Origin: Halomonas sp. LR3S48
GTDB lineage: Bacteria > Pseudomonadota > Gammaproteobacteria > Pseudomonadales > Halomonadaceae
Length of the DNA: 64,000 bases
Direction: 5' to 3'
NCBI RefSeq assembly: GCF_025725665.1
Contig: NZ_CP107009.1
Span: forward strand, 2,976,001-3,040,000
Both the position numbers and the translations under genes were made by a program. Position 1 is the stretch's first letter; each line of letters opens with the position of its first letter. The notes beneath the pieces were generated by a model that worked only from the letters and a program-made list of their open reading frames with translations, made no database searches and had not been told where the DNA came from. Positions 52,177 through 61,060 of this stretch are shown here, piece by piece.

Positions 52177-52973
52177 GATCGGGACTCCTGTATGAGATCA
52201 TCATTGAGGTATTGCGTGTCCGGCGCCGAGGCCCGACGCACGCGATGCTCTCGGCAAGCCGTAGCGAAGCCCTGGAAAATCGCGTGGTAAAGCGGATGCT
52301 CCTGGGGACGCCACTCGGGATGCCACTGCACTGCCAGGGCAAACCCTGAGGCCTCGGCCACCGAGACCGCCTCGACCAGGCCATCCGGCGCCAGCGCCTC
52401 CACGGCAAGTCCATTGCCCAGTCGGTCAATGCCCTGCTGATGCAATGAATTGACCTTAGCATGCGGTTCGGGATAGAGCGCCACCAGGCGGCCACCGGAT
52501 TGAAGCGCGATGTCGTGCGCTGGCGCATAGCGGGTCGCATAGTCGGCTTCCGGCTCGCGATGATCGATGAGACCTGGCACGTTCTGTACCGCCTGGTGCA
52601 GTGTGCCACCATAGGCCACGTTCAGCTCCTGAAAGCCCCGACAGATACCCAGCAGCGGCAGATCACGCGCGATGGCGGCGGGAATCCAGGCCAGCGCGGC
52701 GGCATCGCGATGCAGGTCATCGCGATTGTTCTCCGGCGCTCGCTCGGCACCGTAGCGGGAAGGTTCGACATTGGAATAGCTGCCGGTCAGCAGCAGGCCG
52801 TCCAGATGAGCGAGCAGGTCGCCATCGACGGCATCCTGCCACACCGGCAACACCACCGGCGCCAGGCCATAGGAGCGAAGTGCGCTCAGGTACTTGTCGG
52901 TCACCACGTGGGCGGAATGCCCCTCCACCTCTCGGCGGCAAGCGATGACACCCACCAAGGGTCGGCTCGGCAT
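52173..52973 (-). CDS. puuD: gamma-glutamyl-GABA hydrolase
   Basis: Class I glutamine-amidotransferase-like hydrolase that frees GABA and glutamate. Nucleophile C111 in LLGICRGFQELN; H218 and E220 in VQWHPEW complete the triad. 266 aa. AGGAG is five bases before the ATG. First gene of puuD-puuC, divergent from puuA. Confidence 0.95.
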   Translation of the reverse strand: MPSRPLVGVIACRREVEGHSAHVVTDKYLSALRSYGLAPVVLPVWQDAVDGDLLAHLDGLLLTGSYSNVEPSRYGAERAPENNRDDLHRDAAALAWIPAAIARDLPLLGICRGFQELNVAYGGTLHQAVQNVPGLIDHREPEADYATRYAPAHDIALQSGGRLVALYPEPHAKVNSLHQQGIDRLGNGLAVEALAPDGLVEAVSVAEASGFALAVQWHPEWRPQEHPLYHAIFQGFATACREHRVRRASAPDTQYLNDDLIQESRS

Positions 52974-53011
52974 AGCAACTCCTGAATCGTGAAGGAAACC
53001 AAAAAGTGTTG

Positions 53012-53040
53012 ATTAAACTTTCCAGCATGAAGCCAGAAAA
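53012..53040 (-). promoter_or_regulatory. candidate promoter of puuD-puuC
   Basis: TTTAAT (53012-53017, minus strand) is one mismatch from the -10 consensus; the -35 region 17 bases upstream is poor (TTTTCT). Leader would be about 30 bases. Confidence 0.3.
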
Positions 53041-53136
53041 ATCCAGCCCATGGCGGCAAAACATCCACCTCATCCCACATTCCCTGCGGAATTACAGCCA
53101 AACCCGCGCCTGAGATGAAAGCCATACGTAAAGGAT

Positions 53137-53165
53137 TTGACAACAAAGTGATGTCATCGAAAGAT
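53137..53165 (+). promoter_or_regulatory. candidate promoter of puuA
   Basis: A perfect TTGACA (53137-53142) is 17 bases before a weak AAAGAT (53160-53165), 44 bases upstream of the puuA ATG. The whole 235-base puuD-puuA gap is AT-richer than its flanks and holds no gene. Confidence 0.4.
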
Positions 53166-53208
53166 AGGAGCCAACGCAAAACCCACTGACAACCTAACAG
53201 GTGCCACC

Positions 53209-54585
53209 ATGCCGTCGCTCAGCGCTGACCAGGCCCGGGAGTTTCTCGAGCGCTATCCCGACATTGACAGCATCGACCTGCTGATCAGCGACCTCAATGG
53301 CGTCATGCGTGGCAAACGCATCCCTCGCGACAACCTGGACAAGGCCTGCCGCCTGGGCATCAATCTTCCGGCTTCGGTCTTTGCCCTGGACATCAATGGC
53401 CATACCGTCGAAGCCACCGGGCTGGGGCTGGCCACGGGGGACAGCGACCGAATCTGCCGGCCCTTGGCAGGCTCGCTCATGCCGACGCCGTGGCTGCGCG
53501 ACGGACGCCAGGCGCAGCTGCTGCTGACCATGTTCGAACCCGACGATACGCCCTTCTTCGCCGACCCTCGCCAGGTGCTGTCGCGCCAACTGGAGCGACT
53601 GCGCCGCCGTGGCCTGACGCCCGTCGCGGCCGTGGAAATGGAGTTCTATCTGCTGGATCGCGAACGCACCCCCGAGGGACAAATCCAGCCGCCACGCTCC
53701 CCTCGCAGCGGCGAACGTGCAACTCAGAGCCAGCTCTACTCGATCGGCGAGCTCGACGAATATGCTGACTTCCTCGAGGACGTGCAGCGCTCGGCACTCT
53801 GCCAGAACCTGCCGCTGGACACGACACTAAAGGAGTGCGCCCCGGGCCAGTTCGAGATCACGCTCGGCCACTGCAACGATGCGCTCAAGGCTTGCGACAG
53901 TGCCGTGCTGCTGAAGCGCTTGATCAAGGGCGTGGCCCTTAATCATGGCTTCGAAGCCACCTTCATGGCCAAGCCCTACGGTCGCGAGGCCGGCAACGGT
54001 ACCCATGTGCACCTCAGTATGCTCGATGACGGCGGTCGCAACGTCTTCGCTGCCGAGAACGGCGATCCGCTCGGCAGCGAGACCCTGCACCAGGCCATCG
54101 CCGGACTGCTCGACTTGATGCCGGCCTCAATGGCGATCTGTGCCCCCAATCTCAATTCATTCCGGCGCTTCCAACCTGGCCTCTACGTGCCCATGACACC
54201 CACCTGGGGTTTCGACAACCGCTCGGTGGCGCTGCGCATACCTTCGGGCGGCAACGATGCACGGCGTATCGAACACCGGGTCGCCGGCGCGGACGTCAAC
54301 CCTTATCTCTTGCTGGCCGTGCTGCTGGCAAGCATCGAGCATGGCATCGGCCAGCGACTGGTCCCGCCACCTCCCGTCGAGGGTAATGCCTACGAGCAGT
54401 TCGAGCCCACGCTGACCAACAGCTGGCACCAGGCTCTCGATCTGCTGGGGGCGAGCGAACCGCTGAAGAACGCCCTGGGCAGTGACTTCGTACACGTCTT
54501 CATCGCCAACCGGCGGGCCGAACGAGAACAGGCCATGCAGTCGGTGAGCCAGCTCGAGTATGCCTGGTACCTGCGCCACGTTTGA
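53209..54585 (+). CDS. puuA: gamma-glutamylputrescine synthetase, glutamine-synthetase family, copy 1
   Basis: First Puu step: ATP-dependent ligation of glutamate to putrescine. Glutamine synthetase fold, 458 aa: VAAVEMEFYLLDRE (metal-binding Glu), GQFEITLGHCND, GNGTHVHLSM (ATP/metal site) and the core RIPSGGNDARRIEHRVAGAD. DLLISDLNGVMRGKR at the N-terminus is typical of PuuA-type rather than ammonia-assimilating GlnA. Divergent from puuD-puuC and followed by a hairpin. Confidence 0.93.
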   Translation: MPSLSADQAREFLERYPDIDSIDLLISDLNGVMRGKRIPRDNLDKACRLGINLPASVFALDINGHTVEATGLGLATGDSDRICRPLAGSLMPTPWLRDGRQAQLLLTMFEPDDTPFFADPRQVLSRQLERLRRRGLTPVAAVEMEFYLLDRERTPEGQIQPPRSPRSGERATQSQLYSIGELDEYADFLEDVQRSALCQNLPLDTTLKECAPGQFEITLGHCNDALKACDSAVLLKRLIKGVALNHGFEATFMAKPYGREAGNGTHVHLSMLDDGGRNVFAAENGDPLGSETLHQAIAGLLDLMPASMAICAPNLNSFRRFQPGLYVPMTPTWGFDNRSVALRIPSGGNDARRIEHRVAGADVNPYLLLAVLLASIEHGIGQRLVPPPPVEGNAYEQFEPTLTNSWHQALDLLGASEPLKNALGSDFVHVFIANRRAEREQAMQSVSQLEYAWYLRHV

Positions 54586-54608
54586 CGCACCGTCTCTAGG
54601 CCAAACGA

Positions 54609-54634
54609 ATCGCCCCGGCATGAGCCGGGGCGAT
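54609..54634. terminator. hairpin after puuA
   Basis: Perfect 11-bp arms ATCGCCCCGGC and GCCGGGGCGAT with loop ATGA, between convergent genes. No T-run, so terminator status is inferred from position and stability. Confidence 0.5.
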
Positions 54635-54652
54635 GTAGATGCGGGTTGATTG

Positions 54653-55228
54653 TCAGCCGTCCGCGCTGGCCAGCGGCAGGTCCCAGCGCGGCTGCCCTTC
54701 CTCGAGCAGTACGCGGTTACCCTGGGGCTGGTGATCCAGTCGAGAAACTTCAGTGAGCTCGCCGTGGCGCCAGGTCACGTCATAGCCGATGGTTTCCTCG
54801 GAGCTATCCATGACGGTATGACACTGGCGTTGCGTAGTGGCATAGGTTTGCGTCTGGTTGGCCTCGATGCGCCCCTGGATCTCACGCCCGGCAAAGCCAC
54901 CCCCGACCGCGCCTGCCACGGTGGCCAGCGTCTTGCCACTGCCACCACCCACCTGATTGCCGAGCAGACCACCCACCACGGCCCCCGCCGCGGTACCGGC
55001 AATGCGATGCGGATCGCGGCTGGGCGCCTGAGTCTGCTGGTGCACCACCACATCCTCACACACCTCGCGTGGCGTCTCGACGCTCCTGGTCACCGGTTGC
55101 ACCGCGACGACCTCGGCGAATTGCGGCCCACTCTCCCTTGGCTCCTGCTGCACCTGCCAGGCACCGAAGCCCAGACCGCCAAGACCCAGCACGCTCAATG
55201 TCGTTCCGATCACGATCGACTTGTTCAT
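54653..55228 (-). CDS. glycine-zipper (2TM) envelope protein
   Basis: 191 aa. N-terminal hydrophobic segment (VIGTTLSVLGLGGLGFGAW) acts as signal or anchor. Residues 75-110 form a glycine zipper (IAGTAAGAVVGGLLGNQVGG, then TVAGAVGGGFAGREIQ), the 17-kDa-antigen-like 2TM motif of outer-membrane or periplasmic proteins. The C-terminal part (CHTVMDSSEETIGYDVTW) is the conserved companion region. No lipobox is seen. Downstream of puuB1 in the same direction but after a 200-base gap with its own likely -10. Confidence 0.85.
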   Translation of the reverse strand: MNKSIVIGTTLSVLGLGGLGFGAWQVQQEPRESGPQFAEVVAVQPVTRSVETPREVCEDVVVHQQTQAPSRDPHRIAGTAAGAVVGGLLGNQVGGGSGKTLATVAGAVGGGFAGREIQGRIEANQTQTYATTQRQCHTVMDSSEETIGYDVTWRHGELTEVSRLDHQPQGNRVLLEEGQPRWDLPLASADG

Positions 55229-55345
55229 GACACTCCTCCTGCAGGGCGATATGCCGCCCCGGGCTTATAAGACTCGGCTCGATACGATGTGCAAGAGAAG
55301 AGACGTGGTGAGCGGCGATTCCGTGCCACCCGAATGGATGATCTC

Positions 55346-55381
55346 AGTATACGCTGCGCTTGGCTCTCATTAAGCGCAGCG
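55346..55381 (-). promoter_or_regulatory. hairpin and -10-like element between puuB and the glycine-zipper gene
   Basis: CGCTGCGCTT (55352-55361) and AAGCGCAGCG (55372-55381) are perfect 10-bp arms with a 10-base loop, 48 bases past the puuB1 stop. TATACT (55346-55351, minus strand) follows immediately and could be the -10 of the glycine-zipper gene. The rest of the 200-base gap shows nothing clear. Confidence 0.4.
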
Positions 55382-55428
55382 AAGCGGTTTCCACATTTTA
55401 TGACCCGGTGTCCGCCGCTGGCGACACT

Positions 55429-56721
55429 TCACCAACCGAGCCGATCCCGCGTCGCGTAGTACCAGGCCCCCAGCGCCGAGAGCGGCACACGCAGTACCCG
55501 ACCACCGGGAAACGGCAGGTGTGGCAGGCCGGCGAAGGCGTCGAAACGCTCGCTCTCGCCGCGCATCACCTCGGCGATCAGCTTTCCCGCCAAGTGCGAG
55601 CAGGTTACCCCATGGCCCGAATAGCCCTGGGCGTAATAGACATTGTCGTTGAGGCGACCGAACTGCGGCAGGCGGTTGAGAGTCATCAGGAAATTGCCGC
55701 TCCAGGCAAAATCGATGCGCACATCGGCCAGTTGCGGGAAGGTCTTGAGCATCTTGGGGCGGATCACCGCGGCAATGTCCGCCGGATCCTGGCCGCCATA
55801 GTTGACCCCACCACCGTAGAGCAGACGACCGTCGGCGGTGAAGCGGTAGTAGTCGAGCAGGTAATTGCAATCCTCCACCGCCATGTCGCGGGGGATCAGC
55901 TCGCGACGCAGTGCCTCCGCCAGCGGTTCGGTGGTGACGATCTGGGTGCCGCAGGGCATCGACTTGCTCTCCAGCTCCGGCAGCACCCCCTGAAGATAGG
56001 CGTTGCCGGCCATCACCACGCGCCGGGCGCGTACGCTACCGCGCGGAGTGGAGAGCGTCACCGTATCGCCATGGTGCACCCCGGTGACCGGCGTCTGCTC
56101 GTAGATGATGCCACCCAGCGACTCGCAGGCCGCCGCCTCGCCGAGCACCAGGTTGAGCGGATGCAAATGCCCGCCGGAGTGATCCACCAGCACACCCACG
56201 TAGCGCTCGCTTCCCACCTCGCGCTTGTACGCCTGGCCCTCCAGTAGCTCGAGTTCGCGGTTGCCGTAGCGTTCCCACAGCGCCTTGTGTTCGCGCAGCC
56301 CCTCGAGTTGCTTGCGATTGCAGGCGGCAAACAGGTTGCCGTTCTTGAGGTCGCACTCGATGCCATATGTCTCGATCCGGCTGCGTATGATGCGATTGCC
56401 CTCGAAGGCCATGTCTCCCAGCGCTCGGGCGGTCTCGCTGCCGTACCTGGCCTCGATCACGTCCATGTCGCGGCTGTAGCTGTTGACGATCTGCCCGCCG
56501 TTGCGCCCCGAGGCGCCAAAGCCGACCCGGGCAGCCTCCAGCACCACCACTCGATGGCCCTGCTCGGCGAGGTGCAGTGCCGACGAAATGCCGGTGAAGC
56601 CTGCCCCGACCACACAAACGTCACACTCGACCTCGCCTTCCAGGGCGGGACGCTCGGGCGACGAATTGGCCGTCGCGGCATAGTAGGACGCCACATGCTC
56701 GGTGGCAGCACGGGTCGACAT
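55429..56721 (-). CDS. puuB: FAD-dependent gamma-glutamylputrescine oxidase, copy 1
   Basis: DAO-family flavoprotein that oxidises gamma-glutamylputrescine to the aldehyde with O2. 430 aa. FAD-binding motif CVVGAGFTGISSALHLAEQG (about 35-55), then GFGASGRNGGQI. The C-terminal YAQGYSGHGVTCSHLAGKLI region is typical of PuuB. Last gene after potI (28-base gap) in the long minus-strand run. Close relative of copy 2 at 62446-63741. Confidence 0.92.
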   Translation of the reverse strand: MSTRAATEHVASYYAATANSSPERPALEGEVECDVCVVGAGFTGISSALHLAEQGHRVVVLEAARVGFGASGRNGGQIVNSYSRDMDVIEARYGSETARALGDMAFEGNRIIRSRIETYGIECDLKNGNLFAACNRKQLEGLREHKALWERYGNRELELLEGQAYKREVGSERYVGVLVDHSGGHLHPLNLVLGEAAACESLGGIIYEQTPVTGVHHGDTVTLSTPRGSVRARRVVMAGNAYLQGVLPELESKSMPCGTQIVTTEPLAEALRRELIPRDMAVEDCNYLLDYYRFTADGRLLYGGGVNYGGQDPADIAAVIRPKMLKTFPQLADVRIDFAWSGNFLMTLNRLPQFGRLNDNVYYAQGYSGHGVTCSHLAGKLIAEVMRGESERFDAFAGLPHLPFPGGRVLRVPLSALGAWYYATRDRLGW

Positions 56722-56749
56722 AGTGTCACCTCATATTCGAGAAATAGGT

Positions 56750-57592
56750 TTACCTACCAGCCGTCATGTCCTGCAGCATCGCCTGCCGCCGCCTCGCCTC
56801 ACTGCGCCGCATCAGGTACCAAGCCAGGAACGTGGCCAGCGATACCACCAGGATGATCAGCGTGGCCAGGGCGTTGATCTTGGGCGAAACGCCAAGGCGC
56901 ACCGAGGAGAACACCACCATGGGCAGCGTGGTCGCGCCCGGCCCGGAGACGAAGCTGGCGATTACCAGGTCGTCCAGCGACAGGGTGAAGGCCAGCAGCC
57001 AGCCCGCTGCCAGCGCCGGCGCGATCACCGGCAGGGTGATCTGGAAGAAGGTACGCACCGGCCTGGCGCCAAGGTCCATGGCGGCCTCCTCGATGGACAT
57101 GTCCACCTCATGCAGGCGCGAGGCCACTACCACCGCCACGTAGGCGCTGCAGAAGGTGGTGTGGGCGATCCAGATGGTCATCATGCCTCGATCCGCCGGC
57201 CAGCCGATCAGTTGCGCCATGTGCACGAACAGCAGCAGCAACGACAACCCGGTGATCACCTCGGGCATCACCAGCGGTGCGGTCACCATGCTGGAGAGCG
57301 CCGTCTTGCCGCGAAAACGGGCGAAGCGCACCATCACGAAAGCGGCCAGCGTGCCCAGGCACACCGCCATGGAGGCGGAAAAGAAGGCGATGCGCAGGCT
57401 GGTCCAGACCGCCGAGAGGATCTGCTGGTCGCGAAACAGCTCCACGTACCAGCGCGCCGAGAAGCCTGCCCATACGGTCACCAGCCGCGACGAATTGAAC
57501 GAGTAGATGACCAGGATGAGCATCGGCAGGTAGAGAAACACGAGCCCGGCAATCAGCATCAGCGTGGTGAAGGTTGGCTTGCGCATGATCAC
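56750..57592 (-). CDS. potI: polyamine ABC transporter permease PotI
   Basis: Inner-membrane subunit of the PotFGHI-type putrescine importer. 280 aa, six hydrophobic segments; the EAA loop is MSIEEAAMDLGARPVRTF. Start overlaps the potH stop by four bases. Next to potF, potG and potH in the standard order. Confidence 0.95.
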   Translation of the reverse strand: MIMRKPTFTTLMLIAGLVFLYLPMLILVIYSFNSSRLVTVWAGFSARWYVELFRDQQILSAVWTSLRIAFFSASMAVCLGTLAAFVMVRFARFRGKTALSSMVTAPLVMPEVITGLSLLLLFVHMAQLIGWPADRGMMTIWIAHTTFCSAYVAVVVASRLHEVDMSIEEAAMDLGARPVRTFFQITLPVIAPALAAGWLLAFTLSLDDLVIASFVSGPGATTLPMVVFSSVRLGVSPKINALATLIILVVSLATFLAWYLMRRSEARRRQAMLQDMTAGR

Positions 57593-58497
57593 TCCTCCAG
57601 CTCGCGCGACTGGTAGCGATGGAACAGGGCGATGGGCACGATCAGGATTGCCAGCATGACCATCGCTAGCGCCGAGGCCACCGGCCAGTCACGGTTGTGG
57701 AAGAATTCCTCCCACAGCACCTTGCCGATCATCACCGTGTTGGGGCCGCCGAGCAGTTCGGGGATCACGTACTCCCCCACCGCCGGAATGAACACCAGCA
57801 TCGAGCCGGCGATGATGCCGCCCTTTGAGAGCGGCAGGGTCACCTTGAGGAAGGTGTTGAGCTTGCGCGAGCCGAGATCCGAAGCCGCTTCCAGCAGCGA
57901 ACCATCGAGTCGGGTCAGGTTGGCGTAGAGCGGCAGCACCATGAACGGCAGGTAGGCATAGACGATACCCAGTATCACGGCGAAATTGGTATTGAGCATG
58001 CGGATCGGCGAGTCGATCAGCCCCGCCCAGATCAGCAGGTTGTTGACCAGCCCGTTGTTGCTGAGAATGCCCATCCAGGCGTAGACACGGATCAGGAACG
58101 AGGTCCACGAGGGCAGCATTACCAGCAGCAGCAGCACCAGCTGCCAGTGGGCCGGCGCCCGAGCCATGGCGTAGGCCATGGGATAGCCGAGCGCCAGGCA
58201 CAGCACGGTGGCCAGCAGTGCGATCTTGACCGAGCCCCAGTAGGCCGAGACGTAGAGCGTGTCGGTGGTCAAGAACAGGTAGTTGCTGAACGTCACGATG
58301 ACGTTCAGCGTCTCGTTGGCGTAGTCGAAGATGGGACCGTAAGGCGGTATCGATATGGCCGCCTCGGAGAGGCTGATCTTGAGCACGATGCCGAACGGCA
58401 GCAGGAAGAAGAGGGTCAACCACAGCAACGGCACGGCGATGACCCAGCCACGGCCGGGCTTGAGCAGCCGCCGCAGGCGAACGGTGAGGTTAGACAT
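57589..58497 (-). CDS. potH: polyamine ABC transporter permease PotH
   Basis: Second permease of the importer. 302 aa from the ATG at 58497 (GGGAGAT just upstream; the frame is open to 58524). N-terminal cytoplasmic arm, then six helices, with EAA loop LLEAASDLGSRKLNTFLKV. 23 bases after potG. Confidence 0.95.
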   Translation of the reverse strand: MSNLTVRLRRLLKPGRGWVIAVPLLWLTLFFLLPFGIVLKISLSEAAISIPPYGPIFDYANETLNVIVTFSNYLFLTTDTLYVSAYWGSVKIALLATVLCLALGYPMAYAMARAPAHWQLVLLLLVMLPSWTSFLIRVYAWMGILSNNGLVNNLLIWAGLIDSPIRMLNTNFAVILGIVYAYLPFMVLPLYANLTRLDGSLLEAASDLGSRKLNTFLKVTLPLSKGGIIAGSMLVFIPAVGEYVIPELLGGPNTVMIGKVLWEEFFHNRDWPVASALAMVMLAILIVPIALFHRYQSRELEE

Positions 58498-58520
58498 GCA
58501 GATCTCCCGACGACATTCGT

Positions 58521-59708
58521 TCAATCGTGCAGAACGATCGCGCTATGCGCGTCCCAGTGGATGAACACCGGCTCGTCCCAGCGCGGCCGATCACCGCGCC
58601 GCTCGGTATTGGCCATACTGGCCTTGACCAGATGGCCGCTCTCGATGCGCACGTAGTAGACCGAGAAGCCGCCGAGGTAGGCGATGTCCTCGACGATGCC
58701 CGCTGCCCAGTTGTCCTCGCTCGTTGGACGCTCGCGGGTCAGCCAGGTCTTTTCCGGGCGCACGGCAACCCACACGCTGCGCTCATCGGCCTGGGTGCTG
58801 ACGCCGTGATCGATGCGAATAGGCCGTCCCAGCGTCGGGCTGTCGATCACGCAGTGATCCGCCTCGTCAACGACGATCTCACCCGCGAACAGGTTCACCG
58901 TACCGACGAACTCGGCCACCATGCGGTTGGCCGGGCTCTCGTAGACGTCCATCGGCGTGCCCACCTGGGCAATCCAGCCATCGGCCATGATCGCCACCCG
59001 GTCGGCCATGGTCATGGCCTCTTCCTGGTCGTGGGTGACCATGATGCAGGTCACCCCGACCCGTTCGAGGATCTGCACCACCTCGAGCTGCATCTCGGTA
59101 CGCAGCTTCTTGTCCAGCGCCCCCATCGGCTCGTCGAGCAGCAGCAATTTGGGCCGCTTGGCCAGTGAGCGCGCCAGGGCCACGCGCTGGCGCTGCCCGC
59201 CGGAGAGATGGTGGGGCTTACGTCGGGCGAAGGCCTCCATGTGCACCAGCTTGAGCATTTCGGCCACGCGCTCGTCGATCTCGCGGCGCGGCAGCTTGTC
59301 CTGCTTGAGACCGAAGGCGATGTTCTGTGCCACCGTCATGTGCGGGAACAGGGCATAGGACTGAAACATCATGTTGATCGGGCGCTCATAGGGCGGCATG
59401 GCGGTAATGTCCTCACCGTCGAGCACCACCTGCCCTTCGCTGGGCTTCTCGAAGCCGGCCAGCATGCGCAGCAGCGTCGACTTGCCCGAGCCGGAGCCGC
59501 CCAGCAGAGCGAAGATCTCTCCGCGGCGAATCGACAGGCTGACGTCATCCACCGCCAGCACGCCGTCGAAGCGCTTGCTGACACGGCGGATCTCCATCAA
59601 CCCTTCTTCGCGAGCCGGGCGCGGTTTACCAAGCGCCTCATCGGCATGCTCCGCGCTATCGGCGGGGCGTCGCGGCGATTCCGAGGCTTGTATCCGGGTT
59701 TGCGGCAT
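58521..59708 (-). CDS. potG: polyamine ABC transporter ATPase PotG
   Basis: Energising ATPase. Walker A GGSGSGKSTLLR, signature LSGGQRQRVALARSL, Walker B LLLLDEPMGALD, switch His in VTHDQEEAMTMADR, and a C-terminal TOBE-type regulatory domain (from about residue 280). I chose ATG 59708 (395 aa) with AGGAG eight bases upstream. The first 35 residues are a variable extension. Confidence 0.95.
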   Translation of the reverse strand: MPQTRIQASESPRRPADSAEHADEALGKPRPAREEGLMEIRRVSKRFDGVLAVDDVSLSIRRGEIFALLGGSGSGKSTLLRMLAGFEKPSEGQVVLDGEDITAMPPYERPINMMFQSYALFPHMTVAQNIAFGLKQDKLPRREIDERVAEMLKLVHMEAFARRKPHHLSGGQRQRVALARSLAKRPKLLLLDEPMGALDKKLRTEMQLEVVQILERVGVTCIMVTHDQEEAMTMADRVAIMADGWIAQVGTPMDVYESPANRMVAEFVGTVNLFAGEIVVDEADHCVIDSPTLGRPIRIDHGVSTQADERSVWVAVRPEKTWLTRERPTSEDNWAAGIVEDIAYLGGFSVYYVRIESGHLVKASMANTERRGDRPRWDEPVFIHWDAHSAIVLHD

Positions 59709-59775
59709 CACAGCGTCTCCTGTGGCAAACAAGAGTTTGTCATTCGTTGCCGGCCCCACGGGGCCGGCGCGGAGA

Positions 59776-60882
59776 TCAAATGCCGGACTTCACCCGGTTC
59801 CAGACACGGGTACGAACGCGCTGTACGGCCAGCGGCTTCTCCTCCTGTACGAACAGGTTGTCCATCACCTCCTGGTCGGGGTAGACGGCCTGATCGTTGA
59901 GGATGTCGGGGTCGAGATACTCATTTGCGGCGATATTGGGGTTGGCATAGACCACGTACTCGGTGATGCCAGCGGCAATCTCGGGCTCGAGGATGAAGTT
60001 GATGAAGGCGTGAGCATTGTCAGGGTTGGGCGCATCGGCGGGAATTGCCATCATGTCGAACCACAGCGCCGCACCCTCCTTGGGAATGATGTAGTCGATG
60101 GTGAAATCGCGTCCGGCCTCCTCGGCACGGTCGGCGGCCTGGAAGATGTCGCCGGAGTAGCCCGCCGCCACGCAGATGTCGCCGTTGGCGAGATCCGAGA
60201 TGTAGCGCGACGAGTGGAAATAAGTGATGTTGTCGCGCACCGCGGCGATCAGATCGCCGGCCGCCTCGATATCCGCGGATTCGCTGGAAAGCGGCGACAG
60301 CCCCAAGTACGCCATGCCGGCGGAAAGCATGTCGTCACCGGTGTCCAGCATGGCGATGCCGCAGCCGCCCTCGTTCAGCGCAGTGGTGACATCGGGGTCG
60401 AAGATCAGCGCCCACGAGTCGAGCGGCGCGTCGTCACCGAGGATCTCGGTGACCCGCTCGACGTTGTAGCCGATGCCGTTGGTGCCCCACATGTAGGGAA
60501 TCGAGTAGCGGCTACCGGGGTCGATCGACTCCAGGTCATCCATCAGCTCAGGATTGAGGTTCTCCATATTGGGGATCTTGTCGTGAGCCAGCTCCATGTA
60601 GACCCCGGCGCTGACCTGGCGGGTCAGGTAGTGGTTGGAGGGCACCACCACGTCATAGCCGGAACGCCCCGACAGCATCGCCGCATCGAGTACTTCGTTG
60701 CTGTCGTAGACGTCGTAGATCACCTCGATACCGGTGGCTTCGGTGAACTTCTCCAGGGTGTCCGGTGCGATGTAATCCGACCAGTTGTAGACCCGCACCT
60801 CGTTGGCCTGCGCAGCGACTGCGACCAAGGCCAGGGAACCCAGCGCAATGGCCAGAGAGAGCTTCTTGCGTTGACAGAACAT
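59776..60882 (-). CDS. potF: periplasmic polyamine-binding protein PotF
   Basis: Solute receptor of the importer. 368 aa from the ATG at 60882; signal peptide LAIALGSLALVAVAAQA before NEVRVYNWSDYI. Polyamine-contact residues W, S and Y in NWSDYI and W, D in LWFDMMAIPADA are in the expected places. SYINDLANGDICVA-type region is present as YISDLANGDICVAAGYSGD. The LWFD form resembles SpuD-type receptors. 67 bases before potG; a 178-base gap with hairpins separates it from puuA2. Confidence 0.95.
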   Translation of the reverse strand: MFCQRKKLSLAIALGSLALVAVAAQANEVRVYNWSDYIAPDTLEKFTEATGIEVIYDVYDSNEVLDAAMLSGRSGYDVVVPSNHYLTRQVSAGVYMELAHDKIPNMENLNPELMDDLESIDPGSRYSIPYMWGTNGIGYNVERVTEILGDDAPLDSWALIFDPDVTTALNEGGCGIAMLDTGDDMLSAGMAYLGLSPLSSESADIEAAGDLIAAVRDNITYFHSSRYISDLANGDICVAAGYSGDIFQAADRAEEAGRDFTIDYIIPKEGAALWFDMMAIPADAPNPDNAHAFINFILEPEIAAGITEYVVYANPNIAANEYLDPDILNDQAVYPDQEVMDNLFVQEEKPLAVQRVRTRVWNRVKSGI

Positions 60883-60961
60883 GGTGGCACCTCTTGTTGG
60901 CATTGTTTTCGTCAGCCCGACCGCAACAGCCGGCCGGGAGGTTTCTCCTCGCCCATCTCAT

Positions 60962-61048
60962 GGCCCGTCATGGGGGACATCGGGCCGAACGGCGCATCAC
61001 GCCGCCTCCAAACATTCCAGTGTCCTGAGCCTGGGCTCGCGCGGGCCC
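60962..61048 (-). repeat. hairpins in the puuA2-potF gap
   Basis: GGCCCG/CGGGCC (60962-60967 and 60981-60986) and a longer imperfect 16-bp stem ending in TCCTGAG/CTCAGGA (61023-61048, three mismatches). Neither has a T-run. They could attenuate or protect the transcript so that potF is expressed at a different level from puuA2. No gene is present. Confidence 0.4.
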
Positions 61049-61060
61049 GGACTCAGGAAA

